From Pseudomonas sp. CFBP13508 (GTDB lineage: Bacteria > Pseudomonadota > Gammaproteobacteria > Pseudomonadales > Pseudomonadaceae), in assembly GCF_005233515.1 (NCBI RefSeq), contig NZ_QFZZ01000003.1, positions 1 to 64,000 on the forward strand: a stretch of 64,000 nt of DNA, in the 5' to 3' direction. This document shows positions 28,975-41,551 of this stretch, piece by piece. The notes below the pieces were generated by a model, which ran no database searches, was not told the DNA's origin, and saw only the letters and a program-made list of their open reading frames with translations. Numbering within the stretch: the stretch's first letter is position 1; every line of letters begins with the position of its first letter. The position numbers were made by a program, and so were the translations under genes.

Positions 28975-31371
28975 TCAGACCTCACTCACCGGCACCCACA
29001 CCTCAAGACTGGTGCCCTCCCCCGGCTCGCTCTCCAGTTCCAGTCGCCCGCCCATGATCAGCACCCGCTCACGCATGCCAACCAGGCCAAACGACGTCGG
29101 CCGACCTTCAGCGGCGACAAATCCTACGCCATCATCGCTGACGGTCAGACACAATTCATCGCCCGCGAGCTCCAGCGTCAACTCCACCGTATGCGCCTGA
29201 GCATGGCGCATCACGTTGGTCAGCGCCTCCTGCAAAATCCGGAACAGCCCCACCGCCTTGGCATCGCTGAGCGCCGGCAGGTTGTCCGGCACCTGCACCA
29301 GACACGGTATCTGTGTGCGCGCCTCGAAACGCCGCGCCTGCCACTCGATGGCCGAGGCAATCCCGGCATCGAGAATCGGCGGGCGCAAGGCCGTCGCCAC
29401 ATCACGCACCAGCTGAAACAACTGCGCGATCAAGCGCTTCATGCTGTTGAGCCGCTCGTTCAGACCCGGATCGAGTTGCGCGTAGGCCAGTTCGCACATC
29501 GATGTCTCCAGTTTCAGCACGGTGAGCATTTGCCCCAGCTCATCATGAACTTCCCGGGCGATGCGCGCCTTCTCTTCTTCGCGCACGCTCTCCAGGTGCG
29601 CCGACAGTTCACGCAGTTGCTCGCGCGAGGCCGCCAGTTCCAGCTCGATGCGTTTGCTTTCGCTGATGTCCCAGACGATGCCGTCCCACACATAGGCGCC
29701 GTCCTCCAGCTGGCGGGTGATCGCCTTGATCTCGGCCCAGCGCTGCTCGCCCTGGCGCGTGACGATGCGGCCTTGCCACGACCAGTCGCTGTCGGTATCC
29801 AGCGCCTGATCCTGGGTGCGGTGATAACTGGCCTTGTCGTCGGGATGCACCAGACTGCGCAGGCCCATGTCGCGATGGGCGATGGCTGCCGGCGCATAAC
29901 CGACCAGACTTTCGCTGCCCTCGCTGATGTAGGCAAAGTCGATCTGCCCGGTGACCGGCGCCCGCTCCAGCCTGAACACCAGACCCGGGACGTTGGCGGC
30001 GATGCCTTGCAGGCGCGCCTCGCTTTCCTGCAAAGCGGCGAGCGCGCGGCGGCGGTCGGTGACATCGGTGAGGTAGACAACCAGATATTCACTGTCGCGA
30101 AAACGCAGGAAGCTCAGGGAAACGTCGGCCGGCAATACGCTGCCATCGGCGCGCAGGCAGCTGGTTTCGAAGCTCAGCGGCCCTTCTTCACTGGCCCGTG
30201 CACGCTTCCACAGATTGAGCCAGCGATCCATGTGCAGGCCGGGCTCGAAATCGATCAGCGGCCGCTCGATCAGCCCGCCCGAGGGATAGCCGAGCATGTT
30301 TTCCGCCGCGCGGTTGGCGTAGCGCACATGGCTGTCCCAATTGACCCAGAGAATGCCGACGGTGCTTTGGTCGATGGAAAACTGCGTCAGGCGCAGTGCT
30401 TCTTCACTGGCCGCGCGCAACGCAATGTCCTCGCGGGCGCTGAGCAAGCGTTGTTCGAGACTGTGCTGTTGGCGCCGCTGCCAGACCACGATTGCCGCGC
30501 AACTGAGCAGCATCACCGCGAACAACAGGCTGAGGTTCTGCCAGAACCCCGGCGACCCGGTCAGCCGTGGGTATTTCGGCTGCAGCCATTGGTTGTGCAA
30601 TTGTTCCAGATCCTTGGCCGGGATCGCGCGCAAGGCGCTCTGGACGATGCCGGCCAGTTCCGGCCAATCGCGCCGCGAGGCCACGCGCAGCAGTTGCGGC
30701 AGGCCGATATCGCCAACCACCACCAGTTCGGCAAACTCCGGCTCCACCGACAGGCGCCCCAACTGCGCTTCGTCGACCACCGCGTAGGAGGCTTGCTGAC
30801 TCAACAGCAGTTGCAATGCCTGACGCTCCAGCGGTACGCCTTGCAGATTCAGATGCGGATAGTTGCTGCGCAGGTAATCGGCGGTGCTGCTCGGCATGCG
30901 CACGGCGACGCGGGTCTGGCTGTCGAGTTTTTCCAGATCGACCGCGCCACTGCTTTTCTGGTCGCTGACCACCAGTTGCGGCACGCGCATGTACGGGTCG
31001 GAAAACTGCCAGAGGCGCAGCGCGCTGGGAGTCTGACTCAGGCCCGGGGCGATGTCGATCTCGCCCTCGCGCAAAGCGGTTTCCAATGCCCCCAGATCCT
31101 GAAAGTTGCGCCAGCTCAGTTCCACGCCGAGGGTTTTGGCCAGCAGTTTCATCAACTCGACATTGGCCCCGGACAATCGCTGCAGGCGCCGATCGTAGGT
31201 CGCGTAGGGCGCCTGCAACACCAGGCCAACACGCAATTCAGTGTGCTGCGCCAACCATTGCTGCTGCTCTGGCGACAATTGCGCGGCATGTGCCAGGGGC
31301 GCAGGCGCCGCCCAGCCCATCAAGGGAAACCACAAACAGCCGATAACCCACAGGCAGCAAAATCGCTTCAT
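28975..31371 (-). CDS. agtS: Hybrid periplasmic-binding/PAS sensor histidine kinase, AgtS type
   Basis: Membrane sensor of 798 residues. A signal/anchor (1-22) is followed by a periplasmic amino-acid-binding-like domain (SBP_bac_3, about 35-265, starting LSPEQQQWLAQHTELRVG), a membrane helix (about 280-300), two PAS domains (about 330-570) and a HisKA_3 dimerisation box with the phospho-acceptor in IAREVHDELGQML (about residue 607). A GHKL ATPase domain with VSDDGVGF and GLVGMRERV ends it. This is the NarX-like class that pairs with LuxR-type regulators, and the agtR gene is next to it. The binding domain suggests direct sensing of an amino-acid-like ligand. Confidence 0.85.
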   Translation of the reverse strand: MKRFCCLWVIGCLWFPLMGWAAPAPLAHAAQLSPEQQQWLAQHTELRVGLVLQAPYATYDRRLQRLSGANVELMKLLAKTLGVELSWRNFQDLGALETALREGEIDIAPGLSQTPSALRLWQFSDPYMRVPQLVVSDQKSSGAVDLEKLDSQTRVAVRMPSSTADYLRSNYPHLNLQGVPLERQALQLLLSQQASYAVVDEAQLGRLSVEPEFAELVVVGDIGLPQLLRVASRRDWPELAGIVQSALRAIPAKDLEQLHNQWLQPKYPRLTGSPGFWQNLSLLFAVMLLSCAAIVVWQRRQQHSLEQRLLSAREDIALRAASEEALRLTQFSIDQSTVGILWVNWDSHVRYANRAAENMLGYPSGGLIERPLIDFEPGLHMDRWLNLWKRARASEEGPLSFETSCLRADGSVLPADVSLSFLRFRDSEYLVVYLTDVTDRRRALAALQESEARLQGIAANVPGLVFRLERAPVTGQIDFAYISEGSESLVGYAPAAIAHRDMGLRSLVHPDDKASYHRTQDQALDTDSDWSWQGRIVTRQGEQRWAEIKAITRQLEDGAYVWDGIVWDISESKRIELELAASREQLRELSAHLESVREEEKARIAREVHDELGQMLTVLKLETSMCELAYAQLDPGLNERLNSMKRLIAQLFQLVRDVATALRPPILDAGIASAIEWQARRFEARTQIPCLVQVPDNLPALSDAKAVGLFRILQEALTNVMRHAQAHTVELTLELAGDELCLTVSDDGVGFVAAEGRPTSFGLVGMRERVLIMGGRLELESEPGEGTSLEVWVPVSEV

Positions 31372-31445
31372 TGAAGTCTCATACACTGACAAATTCTGAC
31401 CAACCCATTAGGCTGCCGGGATACTTTTCTGGCCTGGAATAACCG

Positions 31446-32432
31446 ATGCCCTTTGTCTACCGCCTGGCACTGCCAGCATTGTGCCTGTCGCTGATCCTGC
31501 CTTGTGCGTTTTCCGTCGAAGCCGCCGACCCTGCGCCTGCCGCCACGGATAAACCCGCCGAAGAAAAACCGGCCGAGCGCCAGCCACTGCTTGAGCGTAG
31601 TCAGGAAGAGGCCGCCGCACTGCAACGTAAACTGCCGGCGCAAGAGCAGCAACAACTGCAGGCTGGCAGCGACACTTTCCTCGCCCTGTGGAAACCGGCC
31701 AACAGCGCCGAACCCAAAGGTGCGGTGATCATCGTTCCCGGTGCCGGCGAAACCGCTGACTGGCCGCAGGCAGTCGGCCCGTTGCGACGCAAATTGCCGG
31801 ACGTCGAGTGGAGCAGCCTGAGTATCACCCTGCCGGATCTGCAAGGCGACGCCATTGCTCCGCGCGTAATCGAACCGGCCGCCGCGCCGAAAGCCCCGGA
31901 AACCGCAAGCAAGGATGCCGCCACCGCGCAACCGATCGAGCAAGCCGCAGGCGGTGAAGCGGAAGTTGCCGAACAGGTGGTCGCCGAGACCAGCGAAGAA
32001 CAAGCCAAAGCCGATGCCGATCGCATCTTCGGGCGCATCGACGCAGCGATTGCCTACGCCGAACAGCAGAGCGCGCGCAGCATCGTCGTGCTCGGGCATG
32101 GCACCGGCGCCTACTGGGCGGCGCGTTTTCTCAGCGAGCGGCAGACGCCGCAGGTGGAAAAACTGGTGATGGTTGACGCGCAAGCACCAGCCAAAGCCCT
32201 GCCGCCACTCGCCGAACTGACACCGACGCTGAAGCTGCCGACGGTGGATATTTTCTACATGGACAAAGCGCTGGATCGCAACGCAGCGCTGGAGCGCATG
32301 CAGGCGAGCAAGCGCCTGAAGACCTCGGCATTCAGCCAGGTGGCGCTGAAGGTGTTGCCGGACAAAAAGGCTGAGCAGGAGCAATTGTTTCGGCGGGTGC
32401 GGGGCTGGTTGAATCCTCAGGCTGTTGACTGA
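31446..32432 (+). CDS. DUF3530 family protein, exported alpha/beta-hydrolase-like
   Basis: Protein of unknown function, 328 residues. A signal peptide (about 1-27, ending VEAA) is followed by an Ala/Glu/Pro-rich linker, an alpha/beta-hydrolase-like core with AVIIVPGAGETADWP and an acidic low-complexity insertion (about 140-190). In the nucleophile elbow position the sequence is VLGHGTGAYWAARF, with Gly in place of Ser, so classical serine hydrolase activity is doubtful. The same gene follows the agtS position in P. aeruginosa (PA0599). Confidence 0.82.
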   Translation: MPFVYRLALPALCLSLILPCAFSVEAADPAPAATDKPAEEKPAERQPLLERSQEEAAALQRKLPAQEQQQLQAGSDTFLALWKPANSAEPKGAVIIVPGAGETADWPQAVGPLRRKLPDVEWSSLSITLPDLQGDAIAPRVIEPAAAPKAPETASKDAATAQPIEQAAGGEAEVAEQVVAETSEEQAKADADRIFGRIDAAIAYAEQQSARSIVVLGHGTGAYWAARFLSERQTPQVEKLVMVDAQAPAKALPPLAELTPTLKLPTVDIFYMDKALDRNAALERMQASKRLKTSAFSQVALKVLPDKKAEQEQLFRRVRGWLNPQAVD

Positions 32433-32456
32433 CTGTTCCACCGAGTCGCCCTTAAT

Positions 32457-32526
32457 TCGCGAGCAGGCTCGCTCCCACATTGGATCTATGCACAATTCAA
32501 TGTGGGAGCGAGCCTGCTCGCGAAGA
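32457..32526. repeat. REP doublet behind the DUF3530 gene
   Basis: Inverted pair of the GTGGGAGCGAGCCTGCTCGCGA REP, in the convergent gap between the DUF3530 gene and djlA. Confidence 0.93.
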
Positions 32527-32555
32527 GGCAAGCACAAGCAAAACCCATCTAATTC

Positions 32556-33323
32556 CTAGCGAAAATCCCGCCGCTCCCGAATCAACGTATAGGCGTTATG
32601 CAATTCCCGCGTACGCTCGGTCGCCTCACGCACCTGTGCCGGGGTCGCGCCACTGCCGGCAATCTTGTCCGGGTGATGGCGACTGAGCAATCGCCGGTAA
32701 GCGCGCTTGATCTGCGCCGGCTCGCTGCTCGCCGACACCCCAAGCAATTTCATCGCCTCCTGGTAGCTCACCGCCGCACTGACGATCGGCCGCTTGCCCG
32801 GCTCGTAATCGCTGGCCAATGCCTGCACCTGCTGCGGCGTCCAGCCCAGCCACTTGCCCCACTGCGCCAGCAACTCGCGCTCACTCACCCCAGCGCGACC
32901 GTCGGCCCAGACCATCCGCCAACAGGCGCGCAACACACCTTCAGCCGCATGCGGTTGCGCACTCAGACGGCGCAGATAGCCGCGCAGATTGTCGCTGCCG
33001 GACTTGCCGCGATTGAACGCAGCGATGGCCCGGCGCGTCGCCGGCTCGCTCATTTCCAGTGCGCGCATTTCATTGCGCGCCTGCTGGATATGCCCGTCAG
33101 TGACGCGCCCGTCGCTCTTGGCCAGACGCCCGAGCAAGACGAACAGCAATTCATCGTTGCGCAGCATCGGCCGGCCGCCGAGCTTTTCGCGTAAATGTCC
33201 CCAGCTCTGCAAGTGCAGGCGCCGATCCAGCGCCTGCCCCAACAACGCCCCAAGCATGGCCCCCGGAATGCTGGCAATCGCGTACCCCACTCCGGCTCCA
33301 ATCAGAGTCCCTGGCCACAGCAT
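32556..33323 (-). CDS. djlA: DnaJ-like membrane co-chaperone DjlA
   Basis: Inner-membrane J-protein, 255 residues. An N-terminal glycine-rich helix (MLWPGTLIGAGVGYAIASIPGAMLG-type) anchors the protein. A TerB-like helical domain follows (about 55-180), and the C-terminal J domain carries the DnaK-stimulating HHPDK motif in YRRLLSRHHPDKIAG. Family length and order are normal. It lies one base behind murU and so belongs to the amgK-murU-djlA transcript. Confidence 0.9.
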   Translation of the reverse strand: MLWPGTLIGAGVGYAIASIPGAMLGALLGQALDRRLHLQSWGHLREKLGGRPMLRNDELLFVLLGRLAKSDGRVTDGHIQQARNEMRALEMSEPATRRAIAAFNRGKSGSDNLRGYLRRLSAQPHAAEGVLRACWRMVWADGRAGVSERELLAQWGKWLGWTPQQVQALASDYEPGKRPIVSAAVSYQEAMKLLGVSASSEPAQIKRAYRRLLSRHHPDKIAGSGATPAQVREATERTRELHNAYTLIRERRDFR

Positions 33324-33324
33324 C

Positions 33325-35012
<1,688 letters not shown>

Positions 35013-35142
35013 TGCAAGGGTCTCCGACGGCGCTAGCCGTCAAGCGGGTCATGCTTTATTATCCAGCATCTTTTTCAGACCATCGAGAGGCGTGCGGCCC
35101 ACACCGCGGGCAGATGGCACGCAGGAAGCCCGGACTAATAAG

Positions 35143-37959
35143 ATGGCATTGAAATCCCCCGCGTTTCGTAAAAAATTTCCGTTGTTGGTAACCGGCAGTC
35201 TGCTGGCTATGCAACCTCTGGCCAGTCAATTCGTTGTTGCCGCCGAGCAGTATGACTGCTCCGTCTCGGCTACGGGTGGCTGGGACTGTGCGCCCAAGTC
35301 GCCCGCCGCGGCATTGCCGCCGCGCCCGGTACATGACGGCAGTGCCGTCAGCTCTGCTGGCGAGGCCCCGGCCGACAACGGTTCCGGCGCAGAGACCGGT
35401 GCAAAAACCGCACTGGTCACCGAGTCCAAGGGCCGCGGCCTGAAATCCCGTAGCGAAGACTACAGTCACCTCGACTGGGTTCCGCGCGAGAAGCTCACCG
35501 CTGCGCAATTGGCCGAGACTGGTCCTTACTGCTCTGGTTCCTATATCGAACCGATTCGTCCTGGCATGAATGACAAGACGAATAAAAGTGACGCGCCGAC
35601 CTTCATCGGTGCCAAAGCGTCGCGTTACGAGCAGGACACACAAGTCGCCAGCCTCGCCGGTGACGTGATCATGCGTCAGGGCAGCATGCAGGTCGAAGCT
35701 GACGAGGCCAATCTGTATCAGGCCGAGAGCCGTGGCGAACTGGCCGGCAACGTGCGCATCCGTGACAACGGCGCGCTGATCGTCGGCGACCACGCCGATG
35801 TGCAGCTCGACACCGGCGAAGCCAAGGTCGACAACGCCGAATACGTGATGCACAAATCGCGCATCCGCGGTAACGCGCTGTATGCCAAGCGCGCTGAAAA
35901 CGCGATCATCCGCCTGAAGGACGGCACGTACACCACGTGCGAACCGAACAGCAACGCGTGGCAGCTCAAGGGCAACAACATCACCCTGAACCCGGCCACC
36001 GGTTTCGGTACTGCGACCAACGTGACCTTGCGCGTCAAAGACATTCCGATTCTGTACACGCCGTACATCTACTTCCCGATCGACGACCGTCGCCAGTCCG
36101 GTTTCCTGCCGCCAACCATCGGTTCGGGCAGCGACACCGGCTTCACGCTGCTCACCCCGTACTACTTCAACCTGGCGCCGAACTATGACGCCACGTTGTA
36201 CCCGCGCTACATGAGCAAGCGCGGCATGCTGATGGAAGGTGAGTTCCGCTACCTGACCAAATCGAGCGAAGGTCAGTTCGGTGCGGCGTATCTCAACGAT
36301 GAGAACGACGATCGCAAGCTTCAGTCCGACTACAAAGACACTCGCTATATGTACAACTGGCAGCACAAGGGCGGTCTCGACTCCCGCGTGATGACCCAGG
36401 TCGACTACACCAAGATCAGCGATCCGTATTACTTCCAGGATCTGCAGACCGATCAGATTGGCGTGAAGAGTGAAGACTTCGTCAATCAGCAAGGTTCGGT
36501 GACCTATCGTGGCGACAGCTATACGGCTCGCCTGAATGCTCAGCAGTACCAACTGGCGACTGTCTCGAACATTACTCCTTATGACCGCTTGCCGCAGATC
36601 ACCTTCAGCGGTCAACTGCCATATCATCCGGAAGGTTTGAATTTCGATTACGAGACTGAGCTAGTACGTTTTGATCGGGACCTGAGGGACGGTACGTTCG
36701 TTCAGGAGGACGGCATCACTACCGAATCGCGTCTGGATAACAACATTACCGGACTTGCTCGTGCAAACGGTGATCGTTTGAATCTGAAGCCAGGCGTCAG
36801 CCTGCCGATGACGTGGACTTACGGCTTTCTCAAGCCGTCTTTGAAGTATCAGTACACTCAGTATCAGCTTGATCTCGATAACACTGGTAAAAACCAGATC
36901 ATCGCTCAGCAGAACGCAGCAGCACAGACCGGCACCTCGTACATGGGGGGTGAGTTCAGCAGCAACCAGAACCGCGGCGTACCAATTGCCAGCATCGATG
37001 GCGGCCTGTACTTCGACCGTGATACTTCGTACTTTGGCAAAAACTACCGTCAGACTTTAGAGCCGCGCCTGTTCTATCTCTATGTTCCCGAGGAAGATCA
37101 GGAAGACATTCCAGTTTTCGACACCAGCGAGTACACCTTCAACTACTCCTCGCTGTTCCGTGATAACCGGTTCTCCGGCTCCGATCGCGTCGGCGACGAG
37201 AACAAACTGTCGCTGGGCGTGACCAGTCGCTGGATCGAAGAAGATGGTTTCGAGCGCCAGCGCATCAGCGTGGGCCAGGCGTACTACTTCAAGAACCGCG
37301 AAGTGCAACTGCCAGGCATCGATGCGAAAACTCGTGAAGACTCCAAATCCAGCGTTTCGCCATACGCGCTCGAATATGAATACCGCTGGAACCGTGACTG
37401 GCGCGCCACTGCCGATTACAACTGGGATCCGGACACTCGCAGCCCGCGCTCCGGCAGCGCGATGTTCCATTACCAGCCTGCGGACAACCCGAACAAGGTC
37501 ATCAACGCCGGTTACCGCTATCGCAACGACCAGATTCGCTACGACCAGAATACCGGTCAATGGTCGGTGGGCGGTGGTGACTATGGCACCCCGGGCCAGC
37601 CTGGCTACGTGAAGGACTACTACAAGATCCAGCAGCATGATTTTTCGGTCATCTGGCCGATCGTTCCACAGTGGAGCGCCATCAGCCGCTGGCAGTACGA
37701 CTACAACCGCAATCGCACGCTGGAAGCCTTCGGTGGTTTCGAATATGACAACTGCTGCTGGAAACTGCGCCTGATCAACCGTTACTGGGTTGCCTATGAC
37801 GAGTTCAGCCAGGAAGCTCCGCAAAACGAAAAAGGCGACCATGGCGTCTTCCTCCAAATTGTTCTGAAGGGACTCGGCGGCCTGACTGGCGCCAAGGTAG
37901 AGAGTTTCCTCGATCAAGGCATTCAAGGTTATCGTGAACGTGAAGACCAAGCTTTCTGA
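35143..37959 (+). CDS. lptD: LPS-assembly protein LptD
   Basis: Outer-membrane barrel that, with the lipoprotein LptE, inserts lipopolysaccharide into the outer leaflet. The 938-residue protein has a signal peptide (about 1-33), an extended N-terminal region (about 35-170), an OstA/jellyroll domain (about 170-320, starting [20 protein letters not shown]) and a C-terminal 26-strand barrel domain (about 330-938). Conserved cysteines include the pair in [12 protein letters not shown] near the end. ATG 35,143 gives [13 protein letters not shown]; the frame is open for 78 more codons that overlap amgK and are not coding. Its 3' end overlaps surA by 26 bases. Confidence 0.96.
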   Translation: MALKSPAFRKKFPLLVTGSLLAMQPLASQFVVAAEQYDCSVSATGGWDCAPKSPAAALPPRPVHDGSAVSSAGEAPADNGSGAETGAKTALVTESKGRGLKSRSEDYSHLDWVPREKLTAAQLAETGPYCSGSYIEPIRPGMNDKTNKSDAPTFIGAKASRYEQDTQVASLAGDVIMRQGSMQVEADEANLYQAESRGELAGNVRIRDNGALIVGDHADVQLDTGEAKVDNAEYVMHKSRIRGNALYAKRAENAIIRLKDGTYTTCEPNSNAWQLKGNNITLNPATGFGTATNVTLRVKDIPILYTPYIYFPIDDRRQSGFLPPTIGSGSDTGFTLLTPYYFNLAPNYDATLYPRYMSKRGMLMEGEFRYLTKSSEGQFGAAYLNDENDDRKLQSDYKDTRYMYNWQHKGGLDSRVMTQVDYTKISDPYYFQDLQTDQIGVKSEDFVNQQGSVTYRGDSYTARLNAQQYQLATVSNITPYDRLPQITFSGQLPYHPEGLNFDYETELVRFDRDLRDGTFVQEDGITTESRLDNNITGLARANGDRLNLKPGVSLPMTWTYGFLKPSLKYQYTQYQLDLDNTGKNQIIAQQNAAAQTGTSYMGGEFSSNQNRGVPIASIDGGLYFDRDTSYFGKNYRQTLEPRLFYLYVPEEDQEDIPVFDTSEYTFNYSSLFRDNRFSGSDRVGDENKLSLGVTSRWIEEDGFERQRISVGQAYYFKNREVQLPGIDAKTREDSKSSVSPYALEYEYRWNRDWRATADYNWDPDTRSPRSGSAMFHYQPADNPNKVINAGYRYRNDQIRYDQNTGQWSVGGGDYGTPGQPGYVKDYYKIQQHDFSVIWPIVPQWSAISRWQYDYNRNRTLEAFGGFEYDNCCWKLRLINRYWVAYDEFSQEAPQNEKGDHGVFLQIVLKGLGGLTGAKVESFLDQGIQGYREREDQAF

Positions 37960-39256
37960 TTGTCTGCGCCCGCTGATGCTGGGCGCGCTGTTCCTGGGTA
38001 CGGCGGCCAACGCCGCCGTACAGTCCATCGATAAAGTGGTGGCGATCGTCGACAACGACGTGGTCATGCAGAGCCAACTGGACCAGCGGGTTCACGAAGT
38101 TCAGCAGACCATCGCCAAGCGCGGTGGCGGTCTTCCGCCTCCGGGCGTGCTCGATCAGCAAGTGCTCGAGCGTCTGATCGTCGAAAACCTGCAACTGCAG
38201 ATCGGCGAGCGCTCGGGCATCCGCATTACTGACGAAGAGCTCAACCAGGCTGTTGGCACCATTGCCCAGCGCAACAACATGACGGTCGATCAGTTCCGCT
38301 CAGCGCTGGCTCGTGATGGCCTGAACTATGACGACGCCCGTGATCAGATCAAGCGCGAGATGATCATCAGCCGCGTGCGTCAGCGTCGCGTGGCCGAGCG
38401 CATCCAGGTTTCCGAGCAGGAAGTGAAGAATTTCCTCGCCTCCGACCTCGGCAAGATGCAACTGTCCGAAGAACTGCACCTGGCCAACATCCTGATTCCG
38501 ACCCCGGAAAGCGCCAACTCTGAAGCCATTCAGAGCGCCGCGCGTCAGGCCATGGAGGTTTACCAGCAGCTCAAGCAAGGCGCCGACTTCGGTCAGATGG
38601 CCGTGGCCAAATCCGGCAGCGACAACGCGCTGGAAGGCGGCGACATGGGCTGGCGTAAAGCCGCGCAACTGCCACCGCCGTTCGACCGCGAACTGAGCAG
38701 CATGGCCGTCGGCGACATCACTCAACCTGCGCGCACACCGGGCGGCTTCATCATTCTGAAGCTGCTGGGCAAACGTGGCGGCGAAGCGCAGATGCGCGAC
38801 GAAGTGCATGTGCGTCACATCCTGGTCAAGCCGAGCCCGATCCGCGACGAAGCCAAGACCAAGGCCCTGGTGCAATCGTTGTATGACCGCATCAGCGCCG
38901 GTGAAGACTTTGCCGAGCTGGCGAAAAACTACTCGGAAGACCCGGGTTCCGCCCTCAACGGCGGCGACCTGAACTGGATCGACCCGAACGCGCTGGTGCC
39001 GGAATTCCGCGAAGTGATGGCCTCGACCCCGCAAGGTCAGCTGTCCAAGCCGTTCCAGACCCAATATGGCTGGCACGTGCTGGAAGTCCTTGGCCGTCGC
39101 GCCACTGACAGCACCGAACAGGCCCGTGAGCAGCAAGCCATGACCGTACTGCGTAACCGCAAATACGACGAAGAGCTGCAAACCTGGTTGCGTCAGATCC
39201 GTGACGAAGCATACGTAGAGATCAAACTCCCTGGTGCAGACCAGGCAGCGCAGTGA
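37934..39256 (+). CDS. surA: Periplasmic peptidyl-prolyl isomerase / chaperone SurA
   Basis: Chaperone for outer-membrane proteins, including LptD. The 440-residue protein has a signal peptide ending around AANA/AVQS, a SurA N-terminal domain ([19 protein letters not shown]) and two parvulin domains, the first starting [13 protein letters not shown], the second [13 protein letters not shown]. The start is GTG: GTG 37,934 has AAGG at good spacing; GTG 37,940 two codons later is an alternative. The start lies inside the last codons of lptD, so translation of the barrel protein and its chaperone is coupled. Confidence 0.95.
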   Translation: MNVKTKLSDCLRPLMLGALFLGTAANAAVQSIDKVVAIVDNDVVMQSQLDQRVHEVQQTIAKRGGGLPPPGVLDQQVLERLIVENLQLQIGERSGIRITDEELNQAVGTIAQRNNMTVDQFRSALARDGLNYDDARDQIKREMIISRVRQRRVAERIQVSEQEVKNFLASDLGKMQLSEELHLANILIPTPESANSEAIQSAARQAMEVYQQLKQGADFGQMAVAKSGSDNALEGGDMGWRKAAQLPPPFDRELSSMAVGDITQPARTPGGFIILKLLGKRGGEAQMRDEVHVRHILVKPSPIRDEAKTKALVQSLYDRISAGEDFAELAKNYSEDPGSALNGGDLNWIDPNALVPEFREVMASTPQGQLSKPFQTQYGWHVLEVLGRRATDSTEQAREQQAMTVLRNRKYDEELQTWLRQIRDEAYVEIKLPGADQAAQ

Positions 39257-40242
39257 AACCCAAGCGTTTCGCGCTGACACCCGGCGAACCGGCCGGCATC
39301 GGTCCCGACCTGTGCCTGCTGCTCGCCTCGCAAGCCCAGCCACATCCCCTGATAGCCATTACCAGCCGCGACCTGCTCATTGAGCGGGCCGCGCAGCTGG
39401 GGCTGGCCGTCAATCTGCTGGATGTCGCGCCCGGGCAGTGGCCAAATGTTCCAGCGCCGGCCAACAGCCTGTACGTCTGGGATACGCCACTCAGCGCACC
39501 GGTAGTCGCCGGACAACTGGACACGGCCAACGCGGCATTCGTCCTCGAAACCCTGACCCGCGCCGGCAACGGCTGCCTGAACGGCGACTTCGCCGGGATG
39601 ATCACCGCACCCGTGCACAAAGGCGTGATCAACGAATCGGGTATCGCGTTCTCCGGACACACCGAATTTCTCGCCGACCTGACGCACACCGCGCAAGTAG
39701 TGATGATGCTTGCCACTCGCGGTTTGCGCGTGGCGCTGGTCACCACGCATCTGCCACTGCGCGAGATTGCCGATGCGATCACCGCAGAGCGGCTGGAGCG
39801 GGTCACGCGAATCCTGCACACCGATCTGCAAGACAAATTCGGCATCGCCCGGCCACGCATTCTGGTCTGCGGTCTTAATCCGCACGCCGGTGAAGGCGGC
39901 CACCTGGGCCATGAAGAAATCGACATCATCGAACCGACATTAGAGCGCCTGCGCAGCGAGGGCATGGACCTTCGTGGCCCGCTGCCTGCCGACACTCTGT
40001 TTACCCCCAAATATCTGGAGCACTGCGACGCAGTGCTGGCGATGTACCACGACCAGGGCTTGCCCGTGCTCAAGTACAAAGGCTTCGGCGCTGCCGTCAA
40101 CGTGACGCTGGGCCTGCCGATCATCCGCACCTCGGTCGACCATGGCACCGCCCTGGATCTGGCCGGCAGCGGCAGGATCGACACCGGCAGCCTGCAAGTC
40201 GCCCTGGAAACCGCCTACCAGATGGCCGAGACCCGTTTATGA
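39253..40242 (+). CDS. pdxA: 4-hydroxythreonine-4-phosphate dehydrogenase
   Basis: NAD-dependent enzyme of pyridoxal phosphate synthesis (DXP-dependent route). The 329-residue protein has [12 protein letters not shown] at the start, the metal-binding His residues in [21 protein letters not shown] and [16 protein letters not shown], and the C-terminal [13 protein letters not shown]. The start codon is GTG at 39,253, overlapping the surA stop (GTGA). It overlaps rsmA by four bases. Confidence 0.96.
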   Translation: MKPKRFALTPGEPAGIGPDLCLLLASQAQPHPLIAITSRDLLIERAAQLGLAVNLLDVAPGQWPNVPAPANSLYVWDTPLSAPVVAGQLDTANAAFVLETLTRAGNGCLNGDFAGMITAPVHKGVINESGIAFSGHTEFLADLTHTAQVVMMLATRGLRVALVTTHLPLREIADAITAERLERVTRILHTDLQDKFGIARPRILVCGLNPHAGEGGHLGHEEIDIIEPTLERLRSEGMDLRGPLPADTLFTPKYLEHCDAVLAMYHDQGLPVLKYKGFGAAVNVTLGLPIIRTSVDHGTALDLAGSGRIDTGSLQVALETAYQMAETRL

Positions 40243-41057
40243 ACGAGCAATACCAACACAAGGCGCGCAAACGCTTTGGCCAGAACTTCCTGCACGATGC
40301 CGGCGTTATTGACCGCATCCTGCGCTCCATCCATGCCAAGGCTGACGACCGCCTGCTGGAAATCGGCCCTGGTCAGGGTGCCCTGACCCAAGGTTTGCTC
40401 GGTTCCGGCGCACAACTCGACGTGGTGGAGCTGGACAAGGATCTGATCCCGATCCTCAACCAGCAGTTTGCCGGCATGAGCAATTTCAACCTGCATCAGG
40501 GCGATGCGCTGAAGTTCGACTTCAATACGCTGAATGCCGCGCCGAACAGCCTGCGGGTGGTTGGCAACCTGCCGTACAACATTTCCACTCCGCTGATTTT
40601 TCACCTGCTGAACAACGCCGGCATCATTCGTGACATGCACTTCATGTTGCAGAAAGAAGTGGTCGAGCGTCTGGCTGCAGGCCCGGGTGGCGGTGACTGG
40701 GGTCGTTTGTCGATCATGGTTCAGTACCATTGCCGCGTGGAACATCTGTTCAATGTCGGCCCGGGCGCGTTCAATCCGCCGCCGAAAGTCGACTCGGCAA
40801 TCGTGCGTCTGGTGCCCCACGCGGTACTGCCGCACCCGGCCAAGGATCACAAGTTGCTGGAGCGCGTGGTGCGCGAAGCCTTCAATCAGCGCCGCAAAAC
40901 CCTGCGCAATACCCTCAAGCAACTGCTCAGCAATGCCGAAATCGAAGCCGCCGGCGTCGATGGCAGCCTGCGTCCCGAGCAGCTGGATCTGGCTGCATTC
41001 GTGCGTCTGGCCGACCAGTTCGCGATACAGGTCCCGGCAGCTCCCGCCGCCGACTAA
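40239..41057 (+). CDS. rsmA: 16S rRNA (A1518/A1519) dimethyltransferase
   Basis: KsgA-type methylase that dimethylates two adenines in helix 45 of 16S rRNA during small-subunit maturation. The 272-residue protein begins with [19 protein letters not shown], has the SAM-binding [16 protein letters not shown] and the catalytic motif IV in [15 protein letters not shown]. It is coupled to pdxA by ATGA. The conserved run surA-pdxA-rsmA-apaG-apaH is the same as in E. coli. Confidence 0.96.
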   Translation: MNEQYQHKARKRFGQNFLHDAGVIDRILRSIHAKADDRLLEIGPGQGALTQGLLGSGAQLDVVELDKDLIPILNQQFAGMSNFNLHQGDALKFDFNTLNAAPNSLRVVGNLPYNISTPLIFHLLNNAGIIRDMHFMLQKEVVERLAAGPGGGDWGRLSIMVQYHCRVEHLFNVGPGAFNPPPKVDSAIVRLVPHAVLPHPAKDHKLLERVVREAFNQRRKTLRNTLKQLLSNAEIEAAGVDGSLRPEQLDLAAFVRLADQFAIQVPAAPAAD

Positions 41058-41170
41058 GCCGCGATGAACGCTATCGGGCAGCACACCACTCTGGTTTACT
41101 GCCCGATACTTGCCTAGACTGATTCCCCATCAGCTACGCCCCGCGTTCCGCTTCGTTAAGGCCTTCTTGC

Positions 41171-41551
41171 ATGTCCGATTCCCGTTATCAGGTCGATGTC
41201 AGCGTCGTCACCCACTATCTGGCAGACCAATCGCAACCCGAACACGACCGTTTCGCCTTCGCCTACACCATTACCGTGCAGAACAACGGCGAGATTGCGG
41301 CCAAGCTTCTGTCCCGGCATTGGGTAATCACCGATGGTGACGGCCATGTTGAACAAGTGCGCGGTGAAGGCGTCGTCGGCCAGCAACCGTTGATCGATGC
41401 AGGTAAGAGCCACACGTATACCAGCGGCACGGTGATGACCACCAAGGTCGGCACCATGCAGGGCACTTATCAAATGCTCGCCGATGACGGCAAACATTTC
41501 GATGCCGTCATCAAACCGTTTCGCCTCGCCGTACCCGGAGCCCTGCACTGA
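41171..41551 (+). CDS. apaG: ApaG (DUF525 / Co2+-Mg2+ efflux-associated) protein
   Basis: Small beta-sandwich protein (126 residues) of uncertain role. The family fold is fibronectin-III-like, with the conserved [37 protein letters not shown] and GTMQGTYQM segments. It is linked to apaH by a one-base overlap (TGATG), as in E. coli, which points to a common function around dinucleoside polyphosphates or metal homeostasis. Confidence 0.95.
   Translation: MSDSRYQVDVSVVTHYLADQSQPEHDRFAFAYTITVQNNGEIAAKLLSRHWVITDGDGHVEQVRGEGVVGQQPLIDAGKSHTYTSGTVMTTKVGTMQGTYQMLADDGKHFDAVIKPFRLAVPGALH

Noticed and set aside
28423..31374. 983-codon plus-strand frame opposite the sensor kinase gene
   Set aside because: Longest antisense frame in the window, but composition is typical of shadow frames and it lies over a well-supported gene.
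35059..36627. 522-codon minus-strand frame opposite lptD
   Set aside because: Shadow frame; it would also cross the lptD start region.
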